A stretch of DNA of 64,000 nucleotides from Rhizobium mayense (GCF_030272705.1 NZ_JARFYM010000008.1:124001-188000); one strand, 5' to 3'; counted from the first letter of the stretch, positions 37,422 through 47,382 are shown. The notes: generated from the sequence alone by a model not told the origin. Program-made: numbers and translations.

Positions 37422-39211
37422 GCCGGCGTTTCGGCGGGCAACGAAAGGATGAAGCGGGCGCCGAGCAGCGCTGTGCCGTCGCCGTCGACGATGTTTTCCG
37501 CGCGCAGCGATCCGCCATGCGCCTCGGCGATCTGCCGGCTGATCGACAGGCCCAAACCGGAATTCTGGCCGAAACCTTCAGCCTCCGGCCGGTCGGTATA
37601 GAAACGCTCGAAGATGCGATCGATATCTTCGGCCTGGATGCCCGGTCCGTTATCCTCGACATAGATCACGCAACGCGTTCTCGTGCGCATCAGCTTTACC
37701 GTGATCTTGCCGGTGTCCTTCGGAACGAAAGAGCGGGCGTTTTCAATGAGGTTGGTGACGATCTGGCCGATACGCAGGTCATGCCCGTCGATGGTGAATT
37801 TGGTTTTCGCGCCCGGCTTCCGGTCGACGATATAGTCTATCTCGACGGCCCTCTTCGAGTGCCCGCCCTGCCGGGAAATGTCGATCATATCGCGCAGCAG
37901 CACTTCGAGATCGAGCGATTTCGCATCGGACCGGGCAAGTTCGGCATCGAGGCGGGACGCGTCGGAAATATCACTGATTAGCCGGTCGAGGCGGCGCACG
38001 TCATGCTGAATGACATCCATCAACCGTTTCTTGGAATCGTCGCTTTTGGCGAGCGGCAGGGTCTCGACGGCGCTGCGCAGCGATGTCAGCGGGTTCTTCA
38101 GCTCATGACTGACGTCCGCGGCAAAGCTTTCGATCGCATCGATGCGGTCGTAAAGTGCCGTCGTCATTTCGCGCAGGGCGATCGACAGATTGCCGATTTC
38201 ATCCTGGCGGGCCGAGAAATCCGGGATCTCCTCACGCTCCTTCGCACCGCCGCGGCGCACACGGATGGCGGCCGCCGAAAGTCGGCGCAGCGGATTGGCG
38301 ATGGTGGAGGACAAAAGCAGCGACAGGACGACGTTGACCAGCGTCGCTACGCCGAAGACGCGCATAATCGCCAGGCGCTCGGCATGGACGATCTTGTCGA
38401 TATCGCCGGCCTGCGTTGACAATAAGAGCACGCCAAGCACGGCGCGGAAGCGCTGGATGGGCACGGCGACGGAGACGATCAGCTCACCTTTTTCCGTGGT
38501 GCGCACCACGGCGCCGCGCACACCGGTCAGCGCATTCATCACTTCCGGATAGATCGAGCCGTCGCCCCCTGGCGCTTCCTTGTAAACCGGCAGGTTGCCC
38601 GGTTGCAGCATCTTGTTGAACAAGCCGCTGAACCAGTCCGACCAGCTCTGCTTTTCGTCCTCGACCGGCGGCAGGTCGTAGCGCAGCACCTGGCCGCGCG
38701 AATAGAGATGGCGGCTGTCGAGCAGCAGATTAGCGTCGGCGTCGAAGATGCGGGCGCGGGTGCGCGTCGGCGAAATCAGCCGCGTCAGCACCGGCGCGAC
38801 CTTTTCCGGATCGATCGGGAACTCCAGATCCTCGTCGTTCGGTACAGGCGTGATGCTCTGGCCGGCCTGCAGTTCCAGCAGTTTCTGCGGGTCGATGGTG
38901 ATGGAGTTGGTGTCGACCGATGCCGATGCGGAGACGGCGCCGGCGATGATTTCACCCTGTGTCAGCAGACTCTCGACCCGCGCGTCAATCAGGCCCTCGC
39001 GGAACTGGTTGAGATAGAGGATGCCGCCGACGAGAACGACGAGCGCAGCGAGGTTGAAGAACAGGATGCGCCGCGTCAGACTCGAAAAGACGGCATTGCC
39101 GAAGATGCGGCGGATCAGGGTGAAGGGGTGAGTCCACCGACGGCGAGCGATCCTGACGTCGCTCGGGCTTTCCGTGTCGTCGATATCTCTGTCTTGCACC
39201 AGTTGTGCCAA
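37418..39211 (-). CDS. chvG: Sensor histidine kinase ChvG (ExoS)
   Basis: A 597-residue membrane kinase with a cytoplasmic N-terminus, a first membrane segment near residues 46-66 (FFNLAALVVLVGGILYL), a periplasmic sensor region of about 220 residues, a second segment (VNVVLSLLLSS), HAMP, HisKA (AADVSHELKNPL) and HATPase (NLIENARSF, DNGPGI, GLGLSI). The system responds to acid and envelope stress and controls succinoglycan, motility and host interaction in rhizobia and Agrobacterium. The start is a TTG at 39211; the GTG at 39199 is an alternative. It is 195 bp from chvI, with repeats in between. Confidence 0.93.
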   Translation of the reverse strand: MAQLVQDRDIDDTESPSDVRIARRRWTHPFTLIRRIFGNAVFSSLTRRILFFNLAALVVLVGGILYLNQFREGLIDARVESLLTQGEIIAGAVSASASVDTNSITIDPQKLLELQAGQSITPVPNDEDLEFPIDPEKVAPVLTRLISPTRTRARIFDADANLLLDSRHLYSRGQVLRYDLPPVEDEKQSWSDWFSGLFNKMLQPGNLPVYKEAPGGDGSIYPEVMNALTGVRGAVVRTTEKGELIVSVAVPIQRFRAVLGVLLLSTQAGDIDKIVHAERLAIMRVFGVATLVNVVLSLLLSSTIANPLRRLSAAAIRVRRGGAKEREEIPDFSARQDEIGNLSIALREMTTALYDRIDAIESFAADVSHELKNPLTSLRSAVETLPLAKSDDSKKRLMDVIQHDVRRLDRLISDISDASRLDAELARSDAKSLDLEVLLRDMIDISRQGGHSKRAVEIDYIVDRKPGAKTKFTIDGHDLRIGQIVTNLIENARSFVPKDTGKITVKLMRTRTRCVIYVEDNGPGIQAEDIDRIFERFYTDRPEAEGFGQNSGLGLSISRQIAEAHGGSLRAENIVDGDGTALLGARFILSLPAETPA

Positions 39212-39298
39212 GCCAACGGCCCTTTCGAAGAACAGGATCGGCTATCCTGTCCGCATGCTCTTATTCCATTGTCCGCCGCATGGTCCAGTTAACTATCC

Positions 39299-39346
39299 GA
39301 GCATGATGCCGAAAAGTGTAAGCGGTTTTCGCACGACATCATGCTC
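39299..39346. repeat. Rhizobial intergenic palindromic repeat, copy 1
   Basis: GAGCATGAT and ATCATGCTC bracket GAAAAGTGTAAGCGGTTTTC. A close relative occurs at 46680-46724. The 9-bp terminal arms pair. Confidence 0.7.
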
Positions 39347-39371
39347 CATTTTTTGATCTAGAGCAGATTCA

Positions 39372-39398
39372 GATTTTAGGTCGATTCGACCTAAAATC
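39372..39398. repeat. 27-bp perfect palindrome between chvI and chvG
   Basis: GATTTTAGGTCGA and TCGACCTAAAATC are exact inverted repeats of 13 bp around a single T. It lies 8 bp past the chvI stop codon on the minus strand, in the path from chvI to chvG. Confidence 0.75.
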
Positions 39399-39406
39399 AT
39401 CCGGCT

Positions 39407-40141
39407 CTAGGCCGCTTCGCGGAAGCGGTAGCCGACTCCATACAGCGTTTCGATCATATCAAAATCGAGATCGACCATCTTGAATTTCTTCCGGAGCCGC
39501 TTGATGTGGCTGTCTATGGTACGATCGTCGACATAGACCTGTTCATCGTAAGCCGCATCCATTAAGGCATCGCGGCTTTTCACCACGCCGGGGCGCTGCG
39601 CGAGCGAGTGCAGGATCAGGAATTCCGTGACGGTCAGCGTAACCGGTTCGCCCTTCCAGGTGCAAGTATGGCGTTCTTGGTCCATGACAAGCTGACCACG
39701 CTCCAGCGAGCGGGCCTGTTGTGCGGCGCCGGGCTTTGCCGCTGCACCGGCAACGCCGACTGCGGCCGCGGCTTCGCGGCTGGAAGCACGGCGGAGCACG
39801 GCCTTGACGCGCTCGACCAGCAGGCGCTGCGAGAAAGGCTTGGTGATGAAGTCGTCGGCGCCCATCTTCAGGCCGAAGAGCTCGTCGATCTCTTCATCCT
39901 TCGACGTCAGGAAGATGACCGGCAGATCGGACTTCTGCCGCAGGCGGCGCAAAAGCTCCATGCCGTCCATCCGCGGCATCTTGATATCGAAGATCGCCAG
40001 TTGCGGCGGCCGGGCAAGCAGTCCGTCAAGCGCAGAGGCGCCGTCGGTGTAAGTTTCCACCTTATATCCCTCGGCTTCCAAAGCTATCGATACGGAAGTC
40101 AGGATATTGCGGTCGTCGTCAACGAGCGCGATTGTCAACAT
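39407..40141 (-). CDS. chvI: Response regulator ChvI
   Basis: A 244-residue OmpR-type regulator. The receiver domain has the phosphoacceptor Asp52 in [12 protein letters not shown] and the Lys of ITKPFS; the C-terminal winged helix contains [14 protein letters not shown] Gly/Ala-rich linker joins them. It is phosphorylated by ChvG. I use the ATG at 40141 ([10 protein letters not shown]), with GGAG 9 bp upstream and in line with family members; an ATG at 40159 is possible. It is divergent from pckA. Confidence 0.93.
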   Translation of the reverse strand: MLTIALVDDDRNILTSVSIALEAEGYKVETYTDGASALDGLLARPPQLAIFDIKMPRMDGMELLRRLRQKSDLPVIFLTSKDEEIDELFGLKMGADDFITKPFSQRLLVERVKAVLRRASSREAAAAVGVAGAAAKPGAAQQARSLERGQLVMDQERHTCTWKGEPVTLTVTEFLILHSLAQRPGVVKSRDALMDAAYDEQVYVDDRTIDSHIKRLRKKFKMVDLDFDMIETLYGVGYRFREAA

Positions 40142-40494
40142 TGTGTTCGTCTCCGTCATCAGTGCGCATCTCTCCCGGATTTGGAATCCAGCCCAGGTGG
40201 CTTGCCAGCTCGGTTGGCGGTAACCCGGCGCGCTTATGGGGATAAAGGTGGAACAAATTGTGGCAAAGATAAAGAGGCGGATTGCTGGGCGCCGAAGCAG
40301 TTAACCAAAGGTTGTGCGACGAAACGTCTCGGACACCGTCCATTCAAACGATTTAAAATTATCAAAATTTATTTAAATCGATTAAATGTATGATATCATT
40401 CAATATTTTTTGATAAGCTCCCTTGTGCTTTTAAAAAGACGCCTCTACGCTTTATTTAGTTTTAACGGCTACGGCCACGTAGAGGAATAAAGCG
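40142..40494. other. Intergenic region between chvI and pckA (353 bp)
   Basis: This AT-rich stretch holds both divergent promoters. I see the perfect palindrome ATGATATCAT around 40390 and a run of A/T tracts between 40340 and 40420. No coding frame with family resemblance is present. The pckA leader hairpin is listed separately. Confidence 0.5.
40442..40485 (+). promoter_or_regulatory. Leader hairpin covering the pckA Shine-Dalgarno
   Basis: CCTCTACG (40442-40449) pairs exactly with CGTAGAGG (40478-40485) across a 28-nt loop. The right arm overlaps the AGAGGA Shine-Dalgarno of pckA, whose ATG begins at 40495. If the transcript includes the left arm, ribosome access would be reduced. Confidence 0.45.
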
Positions 40495-42105
40495 ATGGAG
40501 CAATTCGGCGTCCGTAATCCCGCAATCGAACTCGAATCGATCGGCCTGGGGGCCGCCGCTAGTGTGCGTTATAACCTCCTGGAAGCTCACCTTTACGAAG
40601 AAGCGATTCGTCGGAGGGAAGCCGATTTGACCGCTCACGGTGCGCTGAGAGCATTGACTGGACAGCACACCGGCCGTTCGCCGAAGGACAAGTTCGTCGT
40701 CCGCAACAACGTCACCGAAGACCAGATCTGGTGGGACAACAACAAGCCGATGTCGCCGGAACATTTCGCGCTGCTGCACAAGGATATGCTGGCGCATGTG
40801 CACGGCAAGGACCTGTTCGTCCAGGATCTGATCGGCGGCGCGGATCATGATTACGCCCTGCCGACGCGTGTCATCACCGAATTCGCCTGGCACTCGCTGT
40901 TCATCCGCAACCTTCTCATCCGCCCCGAGCGGGCGGCGCTGGAAAGCTTCGTGCCGAAGCTCACCATCATCGACCTGCCGAGCTTCCGCGCCGACCCGGA
41001 GCGTCATGGCTGCCGCACGGAAACGGTGATCGCCTGCGATCTCGTCAACGGCATCGTCCTGATCGGCGGCACGTCCTATGCCGGCGAAATGAAGAAGTCG
41101 GTTTTCACCGTGCTGAATTACCTGCTGCCGGAACGCGGCGTCATGCCGATGCATTGTTCGGCGAATGTCGGTCCGGACGGCGATGCGGCGATCTTCTTCG
41201 GTCTGTCCGGTACCGGCAAGACGACGCTTTCGGCGGACCCGACGCGCACGCTGATCGGCGATGATGAACACGGCTGGGGCGAAAACGGCATCTTCAACTT
41301 CGAGGGTGGTTGCTACGCCAAGACCATCCGCCTCTCGGCTGAGGCCGAGCCGGAAATCTACGCGACGACCCGCCGTTTCGGCACGGTACTGGAAAATGTC
41401 GTGCTCGACGAGCATGGCGTGCCGGATCTCGACGACGGCTCGCTGACGGAGAACACCCGCAGCGCCTACCCGCTGCATTTCATTCCAAATGCATCGGAAT
41501 CCGGCATGACCGGTCATCCGGAGACCATCATCATGTTAACGGCGGACGCTTTCGGCGTCATGCCGCCGATTGCCAAGCTGACGCCGGAACAGGCGATGTA
41601 CCACTTCCTCTCCGGCTACACCGCCAAGGTCGCCGGCACGGAGAAAGGCGTCGTCGAGCCGGAAGCCACCTTCTCGACCTGCTTCGGCGCCCCCTTCATG
41701 CCGCGTCACCCGGCCGAATACGGCAATCTGCTGAAGGAGCTGATCGCCCGCCACGGCGCCCGTTGCTGGCTCGTCAACACCGGCTGGACTGGTGGCGCCT
41801 ACGGCACGGGCCGGCGCATGCCGATCAAGGCGACCCGCGCCCTGCTTGCCGCAGCCCTGAGGGGTGACCTCGATAACGTCGAGTTCCGCATCGACCCGAA
41901 TTTCGGCTTCGCCGTCCCGGTTGCCGTCGAGGGCGTCGACAACGCCATCCTCGATCCGCGTTCCACCTGGGCCGATGGCCAGGCTTATGACGCGCAGGCG
42001 GCCAAGCTGGTGCAGATGTTCGTCGCAAACTTCGAGAAATTCGAGGACCATGTCGACGGCAACGTCCGCGACGCGGCGCCGGGAATGCCTGTTGCAGCCG
42101 AGTAA
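40495..42105 (+). CDS. pckA: Phosphoenolpyruvate carboxykinase (ATP)
   Basis: A 536-residue gluconeogenic enzyme turning oxaloacetate and ATP into PEP. The kinase-1a loop [16 protein letters not shown], the oxaloacetate site and the metal-binding region around [19 protein letters not shown] are intact, as is [11 protein letters not shown]. The product is essential for growth on dicarboxylates in rhizobia, which fits symbiotic carbon supply. It is divergent from chvI and its leader can form a hairpin over the Shine-Dalgarno. ChvI has been reported to affect pckA in relatives; no site can be assigned here. Confidence 0.96.
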   Translation: MEQFGVRNPAIELESIGLGAAASVRYNLLEAHLYEEAIRRREADLTAHGALRALTGQHTGRSPKDKFVVRNNVTEDQIWWDNNKPMSPEHFALLHKDMLAHVHGKDLFVQDLIGGADHDYALPTRVITEFAWHSLFIRNLLIRPERAALESFVPKLTIIDLPSFRADPERHGCRTETVIACDLVNGIVLIGGTSYAGEMKKSVFTVLNYLLPERGVMPMHCSANVGPDGDAAIFFGLSGTGKTTLSADPTRTLIGDDEHGWGENGIFNFEGGCYAKTIRLSAEAEPEIYATTRRFGTVLENVVLDEHGVPDLDDGSLTENTRSAYPLHFIPNASESGMTGHPETIIMLTADAFGVMPPIAKLTPEQAMYHFLSGYTAKVAGTEKGVVEPEATFSTCFGAPFMPRHPAEYGNLLKELIARHGARCWLVNTGWTGGAYGTGRRMPIKATRALLAAALRGDLDNVEFRIDPNFGFAVPVAVEGVDNAILDPRSTWADGQAYDAQAAKLVQMFVANFEKFEDHVDGNVRDAAPGMPVAAE

Positions 42106-42139
42106 GCAGCTCCCGCGGGAGCAATGACTCACGTGAAAC

Positions 42140-42290
42140 CTATGACCCGCCCTCGTGGTTCGAGACGGCCCTCCGGGCCTCTCACCATGAGGGCGAGGCG
42201 GGTCTTTTGTGCCGATGCCGTAGTCGCTCCGCCCTCATCCTGAGGCGCATTTCTGCGCCACGCGCGGAAATGCCTCGAAGGACGAGGCCG
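42140..42290. repeat. RIME-like intergenic element, copy 2
   Basis: CCCGCCCTCGTGGTTCGAG with CCATGAGGGCGAGGCGGG, then CCTCATCCTGAGGCGC with GCCTCGAAGGACGAGGC. Compare copy 1 near 22040 and the reversed copy near 57650. Confidence 0.75.
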
Positions 42291-42354
42291 AAACCGTAAA
42301 CGACCATATTTTCAACCGCGTCCCGATATGGGATAGACGGGCGCGGAGAAAACC

Positions 42355-42789
42355 ATGGCCAGCGACGCGCTTTACATCAACGACCGGATTACGATAGCCG
42401 GCTGGGAGCTGACGGAACAATTCGTTCTGGCGGGTGGCCCCGGCGGGCAGAACGTCAACAAGGTCGCGACGGCTGTCCAACTGTTCTTCAATATCCCGAA
42501 TTCGCCGTCGCTGAACGATCGCGTCAAGGCCAACGCTACCAGGCTAGCCGGCCGACGTGTCTCCAAGGACGGCGTGTTGATGATCGAGGCCAGCCGCTTC
42601 CGCAGCCAGGACCGCAATCGCGAGGATGCGCGCGAGCGGCTGAAGGAACTGATTCTCGAAGCCGCCGCCCCGCCACCGCCGCCACGCAAGAAGACCAAGC
42701 CGACCAAAGGCTCGATCGAGCGGCGCCTGAAGGAAAAGTCCGGCCGCTCGGAGGTCAAGAAGATGCGCGGCAAGGTGGGCGGCGACTAG
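42355..42789 (+). CDS. arfB: Alternative ribosome-rescue factor ArfB (peptidyl-tRNA hydrolase)
   Basis: A 144-residue protein of the YaeJ/ArfB type. The release-factor GGQ motif is in LAGGPGGQNVNKV (residues 30-32). The C-terminal tail is strongly basic (KKTKPTK, KEKSGRSEVKKMRGK) and would enter the empty mRNA channel of stalled ribosomes. The enzyme hydrolyses peptidyl-tRNA on non-stop complexes. It stands alone between repeat elements. Confidence 0.92.
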   Translation: MASDALYINDRITIAGWELTEQFVLAGGPGGQNVNKVATAVQLFFNIPNSPSLNDRVKANATRLAGRRVSKDGVLMIEASRFRSQDRNREDARERLKELILEAAAPPPPPRKKTKPTKGSIERRLKEKSGRSEVKKMRGKVGGD

Positions 42790-42869
42790 GTTGCTTTTCG
42801 GGCTGCGGCTTTGGTTTGGGGCCGGTAAAATAAGGCTTGTCAGGAGAGTCCTGTGTTGCCGTGGCTCTG

Positions 42870-43020
42870 TGCCTGGCCCTTCATCCTAGCCTTCTCCCCG
42901 CATGCGGGGAGAAGGGACGACAGTGTGAAACAATGTAGCTCTCCGTTCGAGGCGGGTTGGGGTTGGGCACGTTAAGCACCCTCGCCCCGCTTGCAGGGGG
43001 AGGGTTGGGGTGAGGGGCCA
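42870..43020. repeat. Intergenic repeat with 26-bp palindrome upstream of alkB
   Basis: The positions 42890-42915 form a perfect palindrome (CCTTCTCCCCGCA mirrored by TGCGGGGAGAAGG). It is followed by a second module around CCTCGCCCCGCTTGCAGGGG with the GGGTTGGGGTGAGGGG tail. This pattern is common in rhizobial intergenic space. The 290-bp gap holds no gene. Confidence 0.6.
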
Positions 43021-43078
43021 GGCCCGAAAGCGCAGCGACGGCAACCTCACTTGACCGGTACCATTGCAGGAAACGAAA

Positions 43079-43687
43079 ATGCTCCTCCCCAACGGAATTC
43101 GCCATCTCCCCGGCTATCTCGACCGCCCCACCCAGGAAGCGCTGGTCGAAGCGATCCGTGCCGTCGTCGCCGAGGCGCCCCTTTACACCCCGGCCATGCC
43201 CGGCACAGGCAAGGAAATGTCCGTGCGCATGACCAATTGCGGTCCGCTCGGCTGGGTGACGGACAAGCAGCGCGGCTATCGCTATCAACAGACCCATCCG
43301 GTGACGGGAAATCCCTGGCCAGCGATGCCGCCGCAACTGCTAGAGTTCTGGAACGACATAACGGCCTATGAAAAGCCGCCCGAGGCTTGTCTCGTCAATT
43401 TCTACAATGACGATGCCCGCATGGGCCTGCATCAGGATCGCGACGAACAGGATTTGGCGGCACCGGTACTGTCGATTTCGCTCGGCAATAGCTGCCTGTT
43501 CCGCGTCGGCGGCCTCAATCGCAAGGATCCTACGCTATCCTTCAAGCTTTCCAGCGGCGATATCGTCGTTATCGGCGGGGAGGGCAGGCTGTGCTTCCAC
43601 GGCGTCGACCGCATCCATCCGTCGACCTCGACGTTGCTGAAGAACGGCGGGCGGATAAACCTCACTTTAAGACGCGTGAACCCGTAG
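43079..43687 (+). CDS. alkB: DNA oxidative demethylase AlkB
   Basis: A 202-residue Fe(II)/2-oxoglutarate dioxygenase. The iron ligands are GLHQDRDE (His118, Asp120) and CFHGVDRIH (His174), and the 2-oxoglutarate motif is RINLTLR (Arg192, Arg198). It removes 1-methyladenine and 3-methylcytosine from DNA. The start is the ATG at 43079 with AGGA 8 bp upstream; a TTG at 43064 is less likely. It is convergent with coaA. Confidence 0.93.
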   Translation: MLLPNGIRHLPGYLDRPTQEALVEAIRAVVAEAPLYTPAMPGTGKEMSVRMTNCGPLGWVTDKQRGYRYQQTHPVTGNPWPAMPPQLLEFWNDITAYEKPPEACLVNFYNDDARMGLHQDRDEQDLAAPVLSISLGNSCLFRVGGLNRKDPTLSFKLSSGDIVVIGGEGRLCFHGVDRIHPSTSTLLKNGGRINLTLRRVNP

Positions 43688-43693
43688 AGTCTG

Positions 43694-43797
43694 GAGCGGT
43701 TCAGCTTTTCACGGAATCTCAGAACCGCTCTATCGTTTTGTTTTTTGCAATTCCGGACGGAAAACCGCTGCGCACTTTTCCTGAAATTGCTTAGAGC
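43694..43797. repeat. Intergenic repeat between alkB and coaA
   Basis: GAGCGGTTC (43694-43702) pairs with GAACCGCTC (43722-43730). The following part, GCAATTCCGGACGGAAAACCGC with CACTTTTCCTGAAATTGC, is a familiar rhizobial intergenic motif. It may act as a terminator for the convergent genes. The last bases touch the coaA stop. Confidence 0.6.
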
Positions 43798-44786
43798 TTC
43801 CTTAGCGCCACCTGCTCTATCAGATGATTCCTGCCCTTCTGCAGGATGAGATCGGCGCGGGGGCGGGTCGGCAGGATGTTCTGGCGTAGGTTCTTCAGGT
43901 TGATGTTCTTCCACAGCCCTTCGGCGGTCGCGATTGCCTCTTCCTCGGTGATCGAGGCGTAGCGATGGAAGAAGGAATTGGGATCGCGGAACGCGGTTTC
44001 GCGCAGCTTCATGAAGCGCGCGACATACCAATTGTGGATCAGATGCTCGTTGGCATCGATATAGATCGAGAAATCGAAGAAGTCGGACACCATCGGCACG
44101 ATCTTGCCGTCCGCCGGCAGGTGCCGCGATTGCAGCACGTTGATGCCTTCGAAGATCAGGATATCAGGCCGGTCGACGGTCCTGTATTCGTTCGGCAGCA
44201 CGTCATAGACGAGGTGCGAGTAGCAGGGCGCCTTGACATCCGGCTGCCCGGCCTTGATTGCCGAGAGGAAGCGCAGGAGTGCCGCCGTATCGTAGCTTTC
44301 CGGAAATCCCTTACGTTGCATCAGGTTGCGGCGCTGCAACTCGGCATTCGGATAGAGGAAGCCGTCGGTGGTGATCAGATCGACTTTCGGGCTTGATGGC
44401 CAGCGGCCGAGCAATTCCTTCAGGATACGGGCCGTGGTGGACTTGCCGACGGCGACGGACCCGGCGATGCCGATGACGAAGGGCGTCTTGGCGACATCGG
44501 AGAGACTGAGGAAGCGATTGCGCTGCTCGAACAGAATCTGCGAGGATTCCACATGCGAAGACAGTAGGCGTGACAGCGAAAGATAGATGCGCCGGACTTC
44601 ATCGAGATCGATCGGGTCGCCCATGGAGCGCAGCCGGGTCACTTCGTCGGCGGTCAAGGTCAGCGGCGTATCGGCCCGGAATTTCGCCCACTCTTCCGAA
44701 GAAAAGAAATAGAAGGGCGAATAGGCTTTTGCCTCAAAAATATCGAGCATCTCGGGCGCAGGCAGGGTTTGTGTCGCTATTGTCAT
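43791..44786 (-). CDS. coaA: Pantothenate kinase, type I
   Basis: A 331-residue kinase for the first step of coenzyme A synthesis. The P-loop [27 protein letters not shown] and EGINVLQ are conserved, and the [10 protein letters not shown] helix and [13 protein letters not shown] end are typical. It is the last gene of the hisB-to-coaA run, 6 bp downstream of hisE, so it is very likely co-transcribed with the his genes. Confidence 0.95.
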   Translation of the reverse strand: MTIATQTLPAPEMLDIFEAKAYSPFYFFSSEEWAKFRADTPLTLTADEVTRLRSMGDPIDLDEVRRIYLSLSRLLSSHVESSQILFEQRNRFLSLSDVAKTPFVIGIAGSVAVGKSTTARILKELLGRWPSSPKVDLITTDGFLYPNAELQRRNLMQRKGFPESYDTAALLRFLSAIKAGQPDVKAPCYSHLVYDVLPNEYRTVDRPDILIFEGINVLQSRHLPADGKIVPMVSDFFDFSIYIDANEHLIHNWYVARFMKLRETAFRDPNSFFHRYASITEEEAIATAEGLWKNINLKNLRQNILPTRPRADLILQKGRNHLIEQVALRKL

Positions 44787-44792
44787 CGCAGT

Positions 44793-45116
44793 CTACCGGC
44801 TGGCCTTTTCCTGAAGGCCGGATTGGGCGGTGCGCCTCTCGAGCTCACCCATGACATTCTGCAACGGAATGCCGGCTATCTTCAATACGACCATTAGGTG
44901 ATAAAGCAGATCGGCTGCTTCATAGGTGAGATTGTCGCGGTCGCCGGTTACCGCCGCCATGACGGCTTCGATTGCTTCCTCGCCCAGCTTCTTCGCCGCC
45001 TTCGGCTGGCCGGCGGCGAAAAGCTTCGCCGTCCAGGATTCTTCCGGCGAAGCCTTGGACCTGATCTCAACGATCTTTTCGAGGTCGGAAAGGGTAAATC
45101 CGCTCATTCGTTCCAT
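44793..45116 (-). CDS. hisE: Phosphoribosyl-ATP pyrophosphatase
   Basis: A 107-residue all-helical enzyme removing pyrophosphate from PR-ATP in the second step of histidine synthesis. The MazG-like metal motif [13 protein letters not shown] with [10 protein letters not shown] is present. The start may be at 45116 or at the next ATG at 45107 (MSGFTLSDL); neither has ideal Shine-Dalgarno spacing. It lies 6 bp after hisF. Confidence 0.93.
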   Translation of the reverse strand: MERMSGFTLSDLEKIVEIRSKASPEESWTAKLFAAGQPKAAKKLGEEAIEAVMAAVTGDRDNLTYEAADLLYHLMVVLKIAGIPLQNVMGELERRTAQSGLQEKASR

Positions 45117-45122
45117 CCGCTC

Positions 45123-45905
45123 CTAATCGAGCCGCATGGCGATGCCATGCTGTGACATATAGTGCTTTGCTTCGCCGACCGAATAGGTGCCGAAGTGGAA
45201 AATGGAAGCCGCGAGCACGGCCGTCGCATGACCTTCCTTGATGCCGGCGACGAGATCGTCGAGATCGCCGACGCCGCCGGAGGCGATGACCGGAACACGC
45301 ACGGCATCCGCGATCGCCCGCGTCAACTCCAGATCGTAACCCACCTTGGTGCCGTCGCGGTCCATGGAGGTAACCAGCAGCTCTCCGGCGCCGCGCTCGA
45401 CCATCTTCCGCGCAAAATCGACCGCATCGATGCCGGTCGCGTCGCGGCCGCCATGGGTATAGATTTCCCAGGCGCTCTGATTGTCGCCACCGAGTTGCGC
45501 GCGCCGTTTCGCATCGATGGAAACGACAATGCATTGATTGCCGAACTTGTCGGCCGCCTCGGCAACGAAATCCGGATTGTTCACCGCAGCCGAATTGATC
45601 GAAACCTTGTCGGCGCCGCAAAGCAGCAGCTTGCGGATATCGGCGATGGTGCGAACGCCGCCGCCGACCGTCACCGGCATGAAGCATTGCTCCGCCGTGC
45701 GCGCCACCACATCGAAAATCGTCTCCCTGTTGTCGGAAGAGGCGGTGATGTCGAGGAAGCAGAGTTCGTCGGCGCCAGCGGCGTCGTAAGCCTTGGCGGC
45801 TTCGACGGGATCGCCGGCATCGACGAGGTTAAGAAAATTGACGCCCTTGACGACGCGGCCGTCCTTGACGTCGAGGCAGGGGATGACGCGGGCTTTGAGG
45901 GTCAT
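45123..45905 (-). CDS. hisF: Imidazole glycerol phosphate synthase subunit HisF
   Basis: A 260-residue TIM barrel that uses ammonia from HisH to make IGP and AICAR from PRFAR. The catalytic Asp12 is in PCLDVKDG and the second in TSMDRDGTK. Phosphate-binding loops VGGGVRT and ASGGVG are intact. It overlaps hisA by 4 bp. Confidence 0.96.
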   Translation of the reverse strand: MTLKARVIPCLDVKDGRVVKGVNFLNLVDAGDPVEAAKAYDAAGADELCFLDITASSDNRETIFDVVARTAEQCFMPVTVGGGVRTIADIRKLLLCGADKVSINSAAVNNPDFVAEAADKFGNQCIVVSIDAKRRAQLGGDNQSAWEIYTHGGRDATGIDAVDFARKMVERGAGELLVTSMDRDGTKVGYDLELTRAIADAVRVPVIASGGVGDLDDLVAGIKEGHATAVLAASIFHFGTYSVGEAKHYMSQHGIAMRLD

Positions 45906-46645
45906 TGGGCTGCTTCCTTGGCCTGCTTGATCAGGGCCAGTGCTTCTTTTGGATCGATACGACCATCATAGAGCGCGCGGCCGGAAATCGCACCTTCCAG
46001 TTTGCAGGCATCCGGCTGGATCATGCGGCGGATATCATCAAGCGAGGCAAGCCCGCCGGACGCGATGACCGGAATGGAAACGGCCCCGGCCAGTTCCAGT
46101 GTCGAGGCCCAATTGATGCCCGTGAGAATGCCGTCGCGGTCGATGTCGGTATAGATGATCGCGGCAACGCCGGCGCCTTCGAATTGTTTCGCCAGTTCGA
46201 TGACGCCGAGCTCGGAAGCCGAGGCCCAGCCCTCGACCGCCACCTTGCCACCCTTGGCGTCGATGCCGACGGCGATATGGCCCGGAAATCTCCTGCAGGC
46301 TTCGACGACAAGGGCCGGATCACGCACAGCGACCGTGCCGAGAATGACTCGAGCAAGCCCGCGCGTCAGCCAGTTTTCGATATGATCGAGCGTGCGGATG
46401 CCGCCGCCGAGCTGCACCGGGTTCTTCGTCGCCTTGAGGATGGCGTCGACGGCCGCACCATTGACGGTTTGGCCGGCGAAGGCACCGTTAAGGTCGACCA
46501 CGTGCAGCCACTCGAAGCCCTGGTCTTCGAAGGCCTTGGCCTGAGCAGCCGGATCGGGATTATAGACGGTCGCCTGCTGCATATCGCCCAGCTTGAGGCG
46601 CACGCACTGGCCGTCTTTGAGGTCGATGGCGGGGAAAAGGATCAT
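45902..46645 (-). CDS. hisA: ProFAR isomerase HisA
   Basis: A 247-residue TIM barrel isomerising the ribosyl of ProFAR to PRFAR. The catalytic Asp is in AIDLKDG and the second in [17 protein letters not shown] and [10 protein letters not shown] are the phosphate loops. It is separated from hisH by about 85 bp that contain a repeat element. Confidence 0.95.
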   Translation of the reverse strand: MILFPAIDLKDGQCVRLKLGDMQQATVYNPDPAAQAKAFEDQGFEWLHVVDLNGAFAGQTVNGAAVDAILKATKNPVQLGGGIRTLDHIENWLTRGLARVILGTVAVRDPALVVEACRRFPGHIAVGIDAKGGKVAVEGWASASELGVIELAKQFEGAGVAAIIYTDIDRDGILTGINWASTLELAGAVSIPVIASGGLASLDDIRRMIQPDACKLEGAISGRALYDGRIDPKEALALIKQAKEAAQ

Positions 46646-46679
46646 TGTGTGTTTTCCATTCTGTTTGCGCGAGCCTCAG

Positions 46680-46724
46680 GCATGATCCCGAAAAATGTGG
46701 AGCGGTTTTCGGAAAAGATCATGC
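46680..46724. repeat. Rhizobial intergenic palindromic repeat, copy 2
   Basis: GCATGATCCCGAAAAATG and CGGTTTTCGGAAAAGATCATGC form a long imperfect dyad, related to 39299-39346. It lies between hisH and hisA within the his cluster. Confidence 0.7.
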
Positions 46725-46729
46725 GCACT

Positions 46730-47380
46730 CTAGGGCTTCCAGCGCAGGAAATTGGCGATCAGGGCGAGGCCGAGCTTCTGGCTCTTTTCCGGATGGAACT
46801 GCGAGCCGGCCATGTTGTCGCGACCGACGAAGGCGGTCATCGGCCCGCCATAGCTGGTCGTGGCGATGACATCGTCGGCGTGATCCGCCGCCAGATGGTA
46901 GGAATGCACGAAATAGGCGTGCAGCCCGTCCGGCCCTGTCGGAATGCCGTCGAAGAGCGGGTGCGGGTGTCTGAGATCCAGCGTGTTCCAGCCGATCTGG
47001 GGGATTTTCAGCGCAGGATCATTGGGTGTCATCTCCTTGACGTCGCCATTGATCCAGCCAAACCCCTTTGTGATCGTCTTTTCCAGCCCGCGCGAGGACA
47101 TGAGCTGCATGCCGACGCAAATCCCCAGAAAGGGGCGGGCCTTGTGTTCCACGACATCGATCACGGCTTCCGCCATGCCTGAAACGGCGTCGAGCCCGCG
47201 GCGGCAGTCGGCATAAGCGCCGACGCCGGGAAGCACGATGCGGTCGGCGGTGGCGACGCGCTCGGCATCGTCGGTGAGATCGATTTCGGCGTCGATACCG
47301 GCTTCACGGGCCGCACGTTCGAAGGCTTTGGTGGCCGAGCGCAGGTTGCCGGAGCCGTAGTCGATAATTGCGACGCGCAT
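46730..47380 (-). CDS. hisH: Imidazole glycerol phosphate synthase glutaminase subunit HisH
   Basis: A 216-residue class I glutamine amidotransferase. The nucleophile Cys88 is in FLGICVGMQ, and the His and Glu are in SQFHPEKSQ. The oxyanion region [10 protein letters not shown] is typical. It starts 2 bp after the DUF2628 gene, so both are probably translated from one message. Confidence 0.95.
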   Translation of the reverse strand: MRVAIIDYGSGNLRSATKAFERAAREAGIDAEIDLTDDAERVATADRIVLPGVGAYADCRRGLDAVSGMAEAVIDVVEHKARPFLGICVGMQLMSSRGLEKTITKGFGWINGDVKEMTPNDPALKIPQIGWNTLDLRHPHPLFDGIPTGPDGLHAYFVHSYHLAADHADDVIATTSYGGPMTAFVGRDNMAGSQFHPEKSQKLGLALIANFLRWKP

Positions 47381-47382
47381 AC

